A DNA stretch of 64,000 nt from Rossellomorea aquimaris. Its GTDB lineage: Bacteria; Bacillota; Bacilli; Bacillales; Bacillaceae_B. The notes under the pieces are model-generated. The model did not search any database, was not told the DNA's origin, and saw only the letters and a program-made list of their open reading frames with translations. The position numbers were made by a program, and so were the translations under genes. Numbering within the stretch: position 1 is the first letter of the stretch; the number at the start of each line of letters is the position of its first letter. Below, piece after piece: positions 9,474-18,265 of this stretch. Location of the stretch: positions 21,687 to 85,686 of the forward strand of contig NZ_JXZC01000011.1 of NCBI RefSeq assembly GCF_000935355.1. Reading direction: 5' to 3'.

Positions 9474-9638
9474 TCATTTTCCGTTATGATGATCGGACTT
9501 GACAGGCTGTCCCTTTTTTTCGTATCGCTTTTTCGCAGCTTTAACAGGATTGTTTTCAGCCCCGAATTCTGTATCAAGATTGCGGAAGTCACTCCTGGTT
9601 TTTTGTTCAGGGTTTTTTTTGTCAGAACGTGTGGTCAA
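9474..9638 (-). CDS. Small basic hydrophilic protein, 54 aa, TTG start
   Basis: Reading frame TTG at 9638 to TGA at 9474, beginning MTTRSDKKNPEQKTRSDF and ending KSDHHNGK. It is rich in Lys, Arg, Asp and Asn. An AGGAGG site at 9648-9653 lies 9 nt before the TTG, inside the last codons of ytzC, and the ytzC stop overlaps the start as TTGA, so translation is probably coupled. It is followed at once by a terminator. Composition resembles small spore-associated proteins, but I recognise no family. Confidence 0.72.
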   Translation of the reverse strand: MTTRSDKKNPEQKTRSDFRNLDTEFGAENNPVKAAKKRYEKKGQPVKSDHHNGK

Positions 9639-9928
9639 TGTAATTTACCTCCTACTACATTTGGATCGTGATCTAACAAAATCATTTCATTTTGCATGTT
9701 TTGAAGCTGAAGTCTCATGCGATGCAATTGTTCACGCTGTTGAGAGTTCGCACTATTGGCTAAATGAGCTACATCATTCACCGCTGCTTCAAGCTGTTGC
9801 ATGGCTTGAGTATATTCTACATCATGATAATGCTCCTGCTGTGACCCTGATTTATATTGTTCTTGAGCGTAACGAATGGCATCTTCACACTTTTGAATGC
9901 ATTCATCGATCGAATTTCTTGTGGCCAT
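9635..9928 (-). CDS. ytzC: YtzC-like protein (DUF2524)
   Basis: 97-aa helical, glutamine-rich protein (MATRNSIDECIQKCEDAIRYA). It resembles the small YtzC family that sits beside ytqA in Bacillus; its function is unknown. The start at 9928 was chosen because GGAGG precedes it at the proper distance; the frame is open to 9991. Its 3' end overlaps the 54-aa gene. Confidence 0.82.
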   Translation of the reverse strand: MATRNSIDECIQKCEDAIRYAQEQYKSGSQQEHYHDVEYTQAMQQLEAAVNDVAHLANSANSQQREQLHRMRLQLQNMQNEMILLDHDPNVVGGKLH

Positions 9929-10129
9929 TCCGACTACCTCCTTGACGTTTGGAATAAAGAAGAGGAAGGTCCTATCCATACTCTCCTCCACCTTAGTTTG
10001 AACCTGATTGCCCGTTTCAGAAGTGGTAATCTTCGCCTATTTCTTTATGCAGGATACATTTGACCCGGTGTTCATGTTAAAATCTTTTTGAGCGTCATAC
10101 ATACTGCTACACACATTGAAAACTAGGAG

Positions 10130-11095
10130 GTGTTTGTCATCGGGACAAACCCATTTCTATATGCCACAGATACCAAACGATATCATACGTGGAACTATCA
10201 TTTGCGAAACCATTTTGGACACAAGGTCTTTAAGGTTGCCCTGGACGGAGGCTTCGATTGCCCGAACCGGGATGGCACCGTCGCCCATGGAGGATGCACA
10301 TTTTGCAGTGCTGCAGGCTCTGGTGATTTTGCCGGAAGCAGGGTCGACTCTTTAGAAAAACAATTCAATGATATTAAGGAAAGAATGCACAAAAAGTGGA
10401 AAGATGGGAAGTACATGGCGTATTTCCAAGCATTCACGAACACTCACGCACCTGTCGATGTGCTGAGAGAGAAATATGAATCAGTTCTCGGACAAGAGGG
10501 CGTTGTTGGTATTTCTATCGCTACCCGTCCGGATTGTCTTCCTGACGATGTAGTCGACTACTTAGCTGAATTGAACGAAAGAACCTATTTATGGGTAGAA
10601 CTGGGACTTCAAACCGTTCATGAAAAAACCGCCGGATTGATCAATCGGGCCCACGATTATCAATGCTATGTCGAAGGCGTCAATAAATTAAGAAAGCACG
10701 GTATACGGGTGTGTTCCCATATTATTAACGGACTGCCTCAAGAAAATGAAGAAATGATGATGGAAACAGCACGTGAAGTGGCCAAACTTGACGTCCAGGG
10801 AATCAAAATCCACCTCTTGCATTTACTGAAAGGAACTCCAATGGTCAAGCAATATGAAAAAGGACTGCTTGACTTCATGGATTTCGATCATTACGTGAAA
10901 TTGGTTTGCGATCAGCTGGAAGTCATCCCACCGGAGATGATCGTTCACCGCATTACCGGGGACGGACCTATCGACCTGATGATCGGACCGATGTGGAGCG
11001 TGAATAAATGGAATGTATTGAACGCGATTGACGATGAACTAAAACGCCGGGACAGCTGGCAGGGAAAATTTTATAAAGTGGATGTGAAAACATGA
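10130..11095 (+). CDS. mnmL: Radical SAM enzyme MnmL (YtqA), tRNA wobble-uridine modification
   Basis: About 320 aa. The iron-sulfur cluster cysteines appear in CPNRDGTVAHGGCTFC. The family (YtqA/MnmL) acts in Gram-positive bacteria in an alternative route from cmnm5U to nm5U at the tRNA wobble position, with MnmM next in the pathway. It overlaps ytqB by four bases (ATGA). The start is unresolved: GTG at 10130 overlaps the AGGAGG at 10125-10130, while in-frame ATC at 10139 has ideal 8-nt spacing. The true N-terminus is probably three codons shorter or uses a non-standard codon. Confidence 0.92.
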   Translation: MFVIGTNPFLYATDTKRYHTWNYHLRNHFGHKVFKVALDGGFDCPNRDGTVAHGGCTFCSAAGSGDFAGSRVDSLEKQFNDIKERMHKKWKDGKYMAYFQAFTNTHAPVDVLREKYESVLGQEGVVGISIATRPDCLPDDVVDYLAELNERTYLWVELGLQTVHEKTAGLINRAHDYQCYVEGVNKLRKHGIRVCSHIINGLPQENEEMMMETAREVAKLDVQGIKIHLLHLLKGTPMVKQYEKGLLDFMDFDHYVKLVCDQLEVIPPEMIVHRITGDGPIDLMIGPMWSVNKWNVLNAIDDELKRRDSWQGKFYKVDVKT

Positions 11096-11664
11096 AATTA
11101 GATCGAATCTTACCTTTTGCAAGAGAGCTTCTGGAACGGGCTGTGAAACCGGGAGACATTACTATAGACGCTACACTAGGGAACGGACATGACACCTTAT
11201 TCCTGGCCCGGTTAGTCGGAGAAAACGGACGGGTATACGGTTTTGATATTCAAGAGGAAGCCATCGAAAACACGAAGGAACAGCTCATCACCCATGATCT
11301 TGCTCACCGGGTGACACTCTTTCACCAAGGTCACGAGACTGTTATGAACGTCATTCCTCCATTGCATCACGGGAAAGTGACGGGGGCAGTATTTAATCTT
11401 GGATACTTACCAGGCGGTGACAAGGAGATCGTTACCCGTCCGAAGACCACGATACTCGCCTTGAACCAGATCCTGGAAATGATGGCACCTGAAGGGATTC
11501 TCGTCCTTGTCATTTATCACGGACATCCTGAGGGTGCCGTAGAGAGGGATTACCTCCTTCGCTACGTTGAAAGACTGGATCAAAACTATGTGCATGTCCT
11601 GAGATACCAATTCATAAATCAGCTGAATAATCCTCCATTCATTGTGGCATTGGAGAAGAGATGA
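11092..11664 (+). CDS. mnmM: tRNA methyltransferase MnmM (YtqB)
   Basis: 190-aa class I SAM-dependent methyltransferase. Motif I is DATLGNGHDT at about residues 25-34, and NLGYLPGGDK acts as motif IV. The YtqB/MnmM family methylates nm5(s2)U34 to mnm5(s2)U34. The start codon overlaps the ytqA stop, so the two enzymes are co-translated, consistent with consecutive steps. The gene ends 11 bp before a GGGACGGACC palindrome acting as terminator. Confidence 0.92.
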   Translation: MKLDRILPFARELLERAVKPGDITIDATLGNGHDTLFLARLVGENGRVYGFDIQEEAIENTKEQLITHDLAHRVTLFHQGHETVMNVIPPLHHGKVTGAVFNLGYLPGGDKEIVTRPKTTILALNQILEMMAPEGILVLVIYHGHPEGAVERDYLLRYVERLDQNYVHVLRYQFINQLNNPPFIVALEKR

Positions 11665-11675
11665 AAAAAGTAAAA

Positions 11676-11709
11676 ATAGGGACGGACCTTTTTGAGGTCC
11701 GTCCCTATT
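11676..11709. terminator. GGGACGGACC palindrome used as terminator
   Basis: ATAGGGACGGACC / GGTCCGTCCCTAT with a short loop and T-rich flank. It lies between convergent mnmM and the LLM oxidoreductase gene. Member of the dispersed family also at 15497 and 21753. Confidence 0.9.
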
Positions 11710-11711
11710 TT

Positions 11712-12713
11712 TTATAACAATTCGTTTGCGATTAATTCAAATGATTTAAGTTTGTCCTGGAAGTCGTATGTGATGCTGACGAGCATGATTTCATCAGTTT
11801 GGTACTGTTCACTGAGTGAAAGTAGTTGTTCTTTCACTTTTTTAGGATTTCCGACGACCATGCGTTTGCGATTTTCACGGACTCTCATTTCTTCAAAAGG
11901 CGTGTACTGATAAGCTGCCGCTTTTTCAGGGCTTGGTGTCCCGTTTGAACGCATGCCTTGTTCGATCATAAGGATCGCTAAGTCGATGCTGGATGCGACT
12001 CTCTCTGCTTCTTCATCCGTTTCAGCACAGACGGCAAACACGGCTACGATGTTTTTGGGCTCCTTCAGATACTTGGAAGGAACAAAGTTATTTCTGTAAG
12101 CCTGCGTATATTGGGGACCGCCCTCCCCATTAATAAATTGTGCAAAGGTATACGGTAATCCTTTTTGTGCCGCCAGCATCGCACTGGATGGACTTGAACC
12201 GAGCATCCATACTTCCGGCATCGTTTCGATCATCGGGGCTGCCGTCAAACCTTGGTACGGATGTGTGTCTGGTAAGGAATCCGTCAAATATCCAAGGAGG
12301 TCATCGATTTGTTCCGGATAACGATTGACGTCCCTCGGCTTTCCGTCGTGCAGGGCCATCGTTGCCATCGGCATTCCGCCAGGTGCCCTTCCGAGGCCTA
12401 AGTCAATCCGATTCGGATTCAACCCTTCAAGCAATCGGAAGTTTTCCGCTACCTTGTATGAAGAGTAATGAGGAAGCATGACCCCTCCGGAACCGACACG
12501 GATTTTTGATGTATTCTGTGCAAGGTGAGCGATCAAGACCTCTGGTGAAGATCCGGCAAGACCCGTTGAATCATGATGCTCTGATACCCAGAAACGTTCA
12601 AATCCCAACTTTTCGGCATGCTGAGCTAATTGTACTGTATGTTGTAAAGCCTCTTGAGGGCTCATTCCTTCTGAAATGGGTGACTGATCTAAAATACTTA
12701 GCTTGATAGTCAA
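11712..12713 (-). CDS. LLM-class flavin-dependent oxidoreductase
   Basis: Bacterial luciferase-like monooxygenase fold, 333 aa. The N-terminus (TIKLSILDQSPISEG) and the segments FWVSEHHDS and RIDLGLGRAPGG are typical of the MsnO8/YtmO-like group. Substrate unknown. TTG at 12713 is preferred because AAGGAG lies 9 nt upstream; the ATG at 12722 touches that site and would leave no spacing. Monocistronic. Confidence 0.85.
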   Translation of the reverse strand: MTIKLSILDQSPISEGMSPQEALQHTVQLAQHAEKLGFERFWVSEHHDSTGLAGSSPEVLIAHLAQNTSKIRVGSGGVMLPHYSSYKVAENFRLLEGLNPNRIDLGLGRAPGGMPMATMALHDGKPRDVNRYPEQIDDLLGYLTDSLPDTHPYQGLTAAPMIETMPEVWMLGSSPSSAMLAAQKGLPYTFAQFINGEGGPQYTQAYRNNFVPSKYLKEPKNIVAVFAVCAETDEEAERVASSIDLAILMIEQGMRSNGTPSPEKAAAYQYTPFEEMRVRENRKRMVVGNPKKVKEQLLSLSEQYQTDEIMLVSITYDFQDKLKSFELIANELL

Positions 12714-12785
12714 AATGGACATCTCCTTTTATTGATGTGAGTATTATTATCAATTCCATAGTAAAAAATGTCCACTAACATGCTT

Positions 12786-12818
12786 AAAGGGTGACTGCCA
12801 GGAAGGCAGTCACCCTTT
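12786..12818 (-). terminator. Terminator after the M6 protease gene
   Basis: AAAGGGTGACTGCC / GGCAGTCACCCTTT, loop AGGAA, 7 bp beyond the stop codon. The T-run is short. Confidence 0.8.
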
Positions 12819-12824
12819 ACTTAC

Positions 12825-15224
12825 TTATTTTTTGTAGATCAACACTTTACCGACTGTACCGTCAGCACTTTCTCCTGTTACACGGAAATTCAATCCGTAG
12901 TTCGGTACGTTACGTCCAGCGTCTATCAATCCTTTGTTGCTGTAATCCGCACTGTCGTCGAATAATGGATTTTGAGCAGTTTTATTGTCTTTCAGAGTGA
13001 TTCCAAGAAGGTCGCTATAGTCCAGGAACATTTTCTCTGATTTGTTCAAACTGAACGCAGCATCATGTACTTGGTAGCGTGTACCAGCCACAGCTCCATC
13101 ACTCCAGAAGTTTGTACTTTGGTCTGCATCCACTACGCCGACAAATCCATCCCCTGGATGAACGCCAGTCCAGTTTTCACTGAATTGCTTATCGACATAC
13201 CATACCACTAAACCATCGTCGAATTGCATTAGGCTCGCACCACGGCGGATGTTGGCAAGACCTTCATCTACACCGTTGTGGCTGCGCCATTCCAGTAGGT
13301 AGTAGTGTTCGGAGCGTTTGATACCGTCGTTTTTCGTGAAGCCGTCTAAATTGAATTTAGCGTCGCCTTCAGCGTCATCAAACAATACTTCTTGTCCATC
13401 GACTACTACAGAAAGATCATCTGCATAGAATCCTGGATTCGAAACGGCAGCATCCGTTACATACTCAATGGCAACTTCAACTTCTTGACCAGCATAAGCT
13501 GAAAGGTCGAAAGAAGCGTCAATCCAGCCGTTAGAAGAACCAGTGATACCATTTCCAAGATTAGAATCATGTGGATTAGTATCGGTCGTAATATCACTTG
13601 CCACCGGCTCACCGTTCACCGTTACATATGCATAATCCCAGTCCGTTTCAATGTCATACCAAGCCTTGAAATTGAACTTTGCAGATGTAGCATTCGTTAA
13701 ATCCACAGTAGTCGATAAATAATTGTGTAAGTCATCAGCACTTCCAGAGAAGTACTCATACTCACCGCTAGCAGGCTCATTGATGACTGTTTCTTTTTGT
13801 GGAAGATTGACTTTCACTACGTCGTTGTTTGTTCCTTTTGTGTTTGCTTCGTCAAGTAATGCTACCGTTCCTTCATTAGTAACGTTCTCTAAATTGATTT
13901 CAGATCCAGTTAACCAGTTACCTTCTGTCCCTTCATTATCAACAACGGCTGATTCTTGAAGCATTTCCTTCATGTAAGGACTGAATCCGGTAGGCTGAGT
14001 CCCAGGAATGTCCCCAGCCCAGCTTCCGCTTGACATGATGGACCAGTAGCTGACCGGTTCTCCTGCGCCGGTATACTGAGTATCATATTCGTCCGGAAGG
14101 CCTAAATCATGTCCGAATTCATGGGCCATGACTCCGACAGCACCGTCTTCAGGTTCGATCGTGTAGTCATAAGCAGCCATGGCTCCACCCCAATATGGAA
14201 CTGTCGCTTCAGTTCCCGGAAGAGCATGAACCCCGCCAAGATTCCAGCGATGAGACCAGATTGCATCTGATCCCAACGATCCACCACCAGCTTCTTCACC
14301 GACACCAGAGTGAATAACCATTAAGTGGTCAACCAGCCCGTCTGCCTCAAGGTAATTTCCATCTCCGTCAAGGTCGTAACGATCCCATTTGTCATAATCA
14401 GCAATGTTTACGGTTGGATCTGCCGCCGCCGCCGCCAACGCTTCTTTTACAAGGCCGCGTGCATTGACATCACTATCGTCTTCAGTAGGATAGTTGCCAC
14501 CATACTCAGCTGCAGGCTTACTCGCTGTATACCAACCAGCAACTTCACCTTCAACAGAATAGCTTCCACCCGACTGTTGTTCATAGTATTGCTTCATGGA
14601 AACATAGTTTTTACCGTCAGGGCCTGTCCAACCGCCTGTACCAAACAACATATCCTGATAGTGCTCACGGGAATAAGCATCTTCACCTTCGTAGTACATA
14701 TCTGTTTCATCAGCTGTCATAGAATTATGTGGCTTGTCCGGATAATCAACTAAAAGTACCAATACCTTATCCGTACGCATTTCACCGTCATACGCTTCTT
14801 CTTTCACAGACTCTGGTGAATTCTTCTTGGCTTGTCCCAATTTATTTCCTTTTCCATTTGTCAAATCATTGTCTTTCATTTGTTTCTGAAGCTTAACTTT
14901 TTCAGAAGCTTCATTTTCATGTAATTCTCCTGCTTCTTTTTCAGCAGAATCCGCTTTCGCTTTCAAGAACTTCTGCAGTGCTTTTTCAGCCTCAGCAGGT
15001 GTCGCATTTTGTTTGATTTTCCCGTCTTTTTTCAACATTTCAATCAGGCGTTCGTCATTCGCAATCCCTAAATCGAAAGGCCCTCCATGCTTATGTTCGT
15101 GTTTCACCGTTGGCTTTGCTAACACATTTTCAGGCACTGTGGTTGCAGCTGATGCAGGTACAGCAAATGCCCCTACACTTAATGCCGCAGCCATGGCCAT
15201 TGTTAATACTTTACGTGATTTCAA
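12825..15224 (-). CDS. inhA: Secreted M6 metalloprotease, immune inhibitor A type
   Basis: 799 aa with a signal peptide ending about residue 26 (ALSVGAFAVPASA). A charged propeptide follows. The catalytic domain carries the zinc motif HEFGH at 368-372 followed by DLGLPDEYD. The C-terminal part contains beta-rich MAM-like segments (FNFKAWYDIETDWDYA). In the B. cereus group InhA degrades host antimicrobial and matrix proteins and processes exoprotein; here a general extracellular protease role is as likely. Start is TTG at 15224 with GGGGGA 8 nt upstream. Single-gene unit with a long upstream region. Confidence 0.92.
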   Translation of the reverse strand: MKSRKVLTMAMAAALSVGAFAVPASAATTVPENVLAKPTVKHEHKHGGPFDLGIANDERLIEMLKKDGKIKQNATPAEAEKALQKFLKAKADSAEKEAGELHENEASEKVKLQKQMKDNDLTNGKGNKLGQAKKNSPESVKEEAYDGEMRTDKVLVLLVDYPDKPHNSMTADETDMYYEGEDAYSREHYQDMLFGTGGWTGPDGKNYVSMKQYYEQQSGGSYSVEGEVAGWYTASKPAAEYGGNYPTEDDSDVNARGLVKEALAAAAADPTVNIADYDKWDRYDLDGDGNYLEADGLVDHLMVIHSGVGEEAGGGSLGSDAIWSHRWNLGGVHALPGTEATVPYWGGAMAAYDYTIEPEDGAVGVMAHEFGHDLGLPDEYDTQYTGAGEPVSYWSIMSSGSWAGDIPGTQPTGFSPYMKEMLQESAVVDNEGTEGNWLTGSEINLENVTNEGTVALLDEANTKGTNNDVVKVNLPQKETVINEPASGEYEYFSGSADDLHNYLSTTVDLTNATSAKFNFKAWYDIETDWDYAYVTVNGEPVASDITTDTNPHDSNLGNGITGSSNGWIDASFDLSAYAGQEVEVAIEYVTDAAVSNPGFYADDLSVVVDGQEVLFDDAEGDAKFNLDGFTKNDGIKRSEHYYLLEWRSHNGVDEGLANIRRGASLMQFDDGLVVWYVDKQFSENWTGVHPGDGFVGVVDADQSTNFWSDGAVAGTRYQVHDAAFSLNKSEKMFLDYSDLLGITLKDNKTAQNPLFDDSADYSNKGLIDAGRNVPNYGLNFRVTGESADGTVGKVLIYKK

Positions 15225-15284
15225 ACAGTATTCCCCCTCTTTTTTCTGTACTAAATTTTTACACTAATTAAAATATACTCCATT

Positions 15285-15311
15285 ATTCTGAAAAGTAAAT
15301 ATTTTCAGAAT
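15285..15311. promoter_or_regulatory. Perfect palindrome upstream of the protease gene
   Basis: Arms ATTCTGAAAA and TTTTCAGAAT separated by 7 bp, centred about 75 bp before the start codon. Size and symmetry suit a dimeric regulator. There is no T-run, so a terminator is unlikely. The regulator cannot be named. Confidence 0.5.
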
Positions 15312-15496
15312 ACATTAGTTATTTAGTATTACGAAATAATAGTTTTTTAGATAAATAGTATGAAATTCCACGAATGAACGGATGGGTAAATTGTCGCGAT
15401 CTGATGAAAATCAACGAATAAACTTTGTATAAATATGGTATAAAAGGTCGGATTTAGAAATTACTCATACGACTTAAGTTTGATGCAATAGACAAA

Positions 15497-15540
15497 AAAA
15501 GGGACGGACCTTCGACACTGGTGTCAAAGGTCTGTCCCTC
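15497..15540 (-). terminator. GGGACGGACC palindrome used as terminator of ytpB
   Basis: 39-bp imperfect palindrome: AGGGACGGACCTT and GACAC pair with GTGTC and AAGGTCTGTCCCT, with one mismatch. The minus strand continues with a T7 run. It lies right after the ytpB stop. Confidence 0.92.
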
Positions 15541-15544
15541 TTAT

Positions 15545-16618
15545 TCAGGATGTTTTTTTACGGTTCTTCCATTTGCGGTAGATTTTTCCGTTAATGTAGA
15601 AGAATCTGGTGATCCAGCCGGCTTGTCCGATGAACTCTTTGGAGAAGGATTGTACTTTTTCTTGTTTGCTTACCTTTTCGTCTGACAGGTAAACGCCAAT
15701 GAGTCCTTTGTTGATCAAACGATGGAAGTGAGCGTGCGGCAGACCGTGGGTATGTTCATCTGCTTTTTGCAAGAAATGAAGGAGCCGACCTTTTAAGTGC
15801 TCATCGTCCTCATAATAGAAACAAAAGTTTAAGTCTCCCCCCTCGAGGTCCTCATCCTGGTCGATGAAGTAATCGAGAAGGATATGTAAGCCCTGAATAT
15901 ACGGAAAGTATCCGCTTTTTATTTTCTCTGTGTAGGACGGCTTAAAATCGCTGCGACAGGCGTATGATACTAAACAGAATATACCGAGGGTCGAACCTGA
16001 GCAGGCGGAAAACTCGTACCAATTCATTTCAGGGAGGTTCGACCGGTGTGTTTCAAACCAATTCTGAAGCCTTCCCACTCTCTCTTCTTTCTTCACGTGT
16101 TTATGTATCTGCAGATCACAATAGTATTCACACAACTCGAGAAGATCACCCTTGATGCTGTCGTAATGACTTAGATTTGCAAGAACGGATTGACAGGTAA
16201 GCACCAGATCCCTGAGATACCCCCCGTCATCCTGATCTGCTCTTAATGCATAGTAATTGACAGGCACAGCGTCCACTGTCAAGGCATCCTTCATGGATTG
16301 ATGAAGAAGGGTAAAGTCCTCTGGATCAAGAGAAACACTTCGATCACACAGATTATCTAAATAATCACTTATCGTTTGATAAGCAACGATAAATCGGATT
16401 GTATCCTGTTTTTTATCCAGTGCCAAAAGTGATAGAATCGATCCACCTTCACAGTGAAACGTTTTATGCTCAATACTTGAAAGGGCCTGGTTTCTCAATT
16501 CTTGGTTGGGGATCGCTTCTGCACGCCTCTTCCACTCATCTAACTCTTTATGAACAATCGGAAAAACATTTCGGTATACTCTTGTCATTAACGAAAAGGG
16601 ATCACTTGGAATGGACAC
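15545..16618 (-). CDS. ytpB: Tetraprenyl-beta-curcumene synthase (YtpB)
   Basis: 357 aa, close to the family's usual length. Acidic motifs DYLDNLCDR and DYFIDQDED are visible and fit the DxxxD/ND-type metal sites of this terpene synthase family (DUF2600). B. subtilis YtpB cyclises heptaprenyl diphosphate to a C35 terpene, a sporulene precursor. GTG at 16618 was preferred because GAGGTGG lies 5 nt upstream; the upstream in-frame GTG at 16627 overlaps that site. It follows ytpA by 14 bp, and the two form an operon. Confidence 0.9.
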   Translation of the reverse strand: MSIPSDPFSLMTRVYRNVFPIVHKELDEWKRRAEAIPNQELRNQALSSIEHKTFHCEGGSILSLLALDKKQDTIRFIVAYQTISDYLDNLCDRSVSLDPEDFTLLHQSMKDALTVDAVPVNYYALRADQDDGGYLRDLVLTCQSVLANLSHYDSIKGDLLELCEYYCDLQIHKHVKKEERVGRLQNWFETHRSNLPEMNWYEFSACSGSTLGIFCLVSYACRSDFKPSYTEKIKSGYFPYIQGLHILLDYFIDQDEDLEGGDLNFCFYYEDDEHLKGRLLHFLQKADEHTHGLPHAHFHRLINKGLIGVYLSDEKVSKQEKVQSFSKEFIGQAGWITRFFYINGKIYRKWKNRKKTS

Positions 16619-16632
16619 CTTTACCACCTCTT

Positions 16633-17436
16633 TTACAAAATGTAACCTAACGCTTTCAAGCGACTTTCAATGAAAATTTTGGAGTACTCAAATATATCTT
16701 CTCGTTCTGGTTCATTATAGATTTCATGATAGCATTTCGGCCATTCTTTGTAATGCATTTCAGATAAGGACAGTTCGTTGAACCACTTCTTCACTGCTCT
16801 TTTATCCACGATTTTGTCGTCACCGGCCTGCAGGACAAGTAATGGAACGTCAGGCATCTTATCAAGATTAACAAAAGCTAATTTTATCGCATGCGCCAAT
16901 TCCCGGTACCAGCGTACAGACACTTTGGTGATATAAAGTGAATCATTGCTGTCGATTTCACGGACATCTGCATTTCTTGTTGCCATATCGATGGTTAACC
17001 CTGATGGGAATTTAACCATAGGAGCAATTTTATTTAACCCGTAGGACAAAAGCTCGATAGGTTTAGCAGGCGTAGTGACCAAGCCTAAACAAGGTGAGGA
17101 CAATATTACACCAGCCAGTTTCACATGGGATTCCTGAAGCATGCGGACGGCGACAAGTCCCCCCATACTATGACCAATCATAAATACAGGTAATTCAAAT
17201 TGATAAGCTGCCTGTACCCAATCTTTCACTTCCACTATATATTCATCAAAGGAATCGATATGTCCTCTTTTACTTCTTGAGGTCATGCCTTGACCCGGTA
17301 AATCCCCCATTATGACATGGAAGCCTGCTGCACGCCACATTTCAATGAGCCAACCGTACCTGCCATGATGCTCCATTGCTCCATGGATGATGACGATGAC
17401 TGCTTTTGCTTCTTGATCTGTTTCCCATTTCCACAT
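16633..17436 (-). CDS. ytpA: Alpha/beta hydrolase, lysophospholipase-like (YtpA)
   Basis: 267 aa. Nucleophile elbow GHSMGG, oxyanion region IIHGAMEHHGRYGW, and late Asp/His residues in DDKIVDKR and CYHEIYNE are visible. In B. subtilis YtpA is a lysophospholipase needed for the phospholipid antibiotic bacilysocin. The start was set at 17436, after AAAGGAGG. First gene of the ytpA-ytpB unit and divergent from ytoA. Confidence 0.88.
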   Translation of the reverse strand: MWKWETDQEAKAVIVIIHGAMEHHGRYGWLIEMWRAAGFHVIMGDLPGQGMTSRSKRGHIDSFDEYIVEVKDWVQAAYQFELPVFMIGHSMGGLVAVRMLQESHVKLAGVILSSPCLGLVTTPAKPIELLSYGLNKIAPMVKFPSGLTIDMATRNADVREIDSNDSLYITKVSVRWYRELAHAIKLAFVNLDKMPDVPLLVLQAGDDKIVDKRAVKKWFNELSLSEMHYKEWPKCYHEIYNEPEREDIFEYSKIFIESRLKALGYIL

Positions 17437-17521
17437 GGCAAATCCTCCTTTATAGTTCTCTAATTGATTGAATTCTGCTACCATTTATTATAGTAAATAT
17501 TATTGAAAGGGGTAGTAAAAA

Positions 17522-18037
17522 ATGCTCTATCCGTATTATGATAAAAAACCAGTCATCTCTGATTCGGCTTACATTGCTGATTATGTGACCATCTCTGGGG
17601 ATGTGGAGATCGGTGAAGAGTCCAGTATTTGGTTTAACACCGTTATAAGAGGGGATGTCGCTCCAACGAAAATCGGTAATAAAGTAAATATACAGGATAA
17701 TTCCATACTCCATCAGAGTCCAAATAACCCTCTTATTCTTGAAGATGAAGTAACCGTCGGCCATGGGGTGATTCTACATAGCTGCAAAATCCGAAAAAAA
17801 GCATTAATCGGCATGGGATCGATCATTCTCGATAATGCTGAAATTGGAGAAGGAGCCTTTATCGGGGCAGGAAGCCTTGTTCCACAAGGAAAAGTCATAC
17901 CTCCCAATACACTGGCATTCGGTCGTCCAGCAAAAGTGGTAAGAGAGCTGAACGAACATGACATTAGCGAGATGAAGCGCATTTCCAGGGAATACGCGGA
18001 AAAAGGACAATATTATAAGAGCATCAAACCATTTTAA
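17522..18037 (+). CDS. ytoA: Gamma-carbonic anhydrase-like hexapeptide-repeat protein (YtoA)
   Basis: 171 aa left-handed beta-helix protein. Conserved features include the metal-site region VTVGHGVILHSCKI and the typical stretch IWFNTVIRGDV. The family includes gamma-class carbonic anhydrases and inactive relatives; activity here is not provable from sequence. SD GAAAGGGG lies before ATG 17522. Monocistronic, divergent from ytpA. Confidence 0.88.
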   Translation: MLYPYYDKKPVISDSAYIADYVTISGDVEIGEESSIWFNTVIRGDVAPTKIGNKVNIQDNSILHQSPNNPLILEDEVTVGHGVILHSCKIRKKALIGMGSIILDNAEIGEGAFIGAGSLVPQGKVIPPNTLAFGRPAKVVRELNEHDISEMKRISREYAEKGQYYKSIKPF

Positions 18038-18111
18038 CTTCTTATATACTTGGGATACCCCATCCTTCCTGAGAATACTCATGGAAGATTTTCTTGTATG
18101 AAGGTCCCCGT

Positions 18112-18175
18112 TTCAGATTTATCTACCGTTTTCAGAATATATCTAGCAAAGTCGGGGTATATCTGCCATTCCACG
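18112..18175. repeat. Short degenerate repeat, three units of 20 bp
   Basis: ATCTACC at 18121, ATCTAGC at 18141 and ATCTGCC at 18161, each preceded by TTT or ATAT, give a 20-bp step. It lies between the convergent ytoA and metK genes. Small copy number makes it weaker than the other arrays. Confidence 0.5.
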
Positions 18176-18215
18176 CAATAAAATAAACTCCCCACCGCCG
18201 ACCCCTATCGAAAAA

Positions 18216-18253
18216 AAAAGACCAACACCCTGATAAGTGTTGGTCTTTTCTAT
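18216..18253. terminator. Bidirectional terminator of metK
   Basis: AAAGACCAACAC / GTGTTGGTCTTT with an A9 tract on one side and TTTTCT on the other. Confidence 0.92.
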
Positions 18254-18265
18254 CTATATCTTCTC

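Noticed and set aside
15360..15375. PlcR box upstream of inhA (TATGAAATTCCACG)
   Set aside because: Only half of the TATGNAN4TNCATA palindrome is present.
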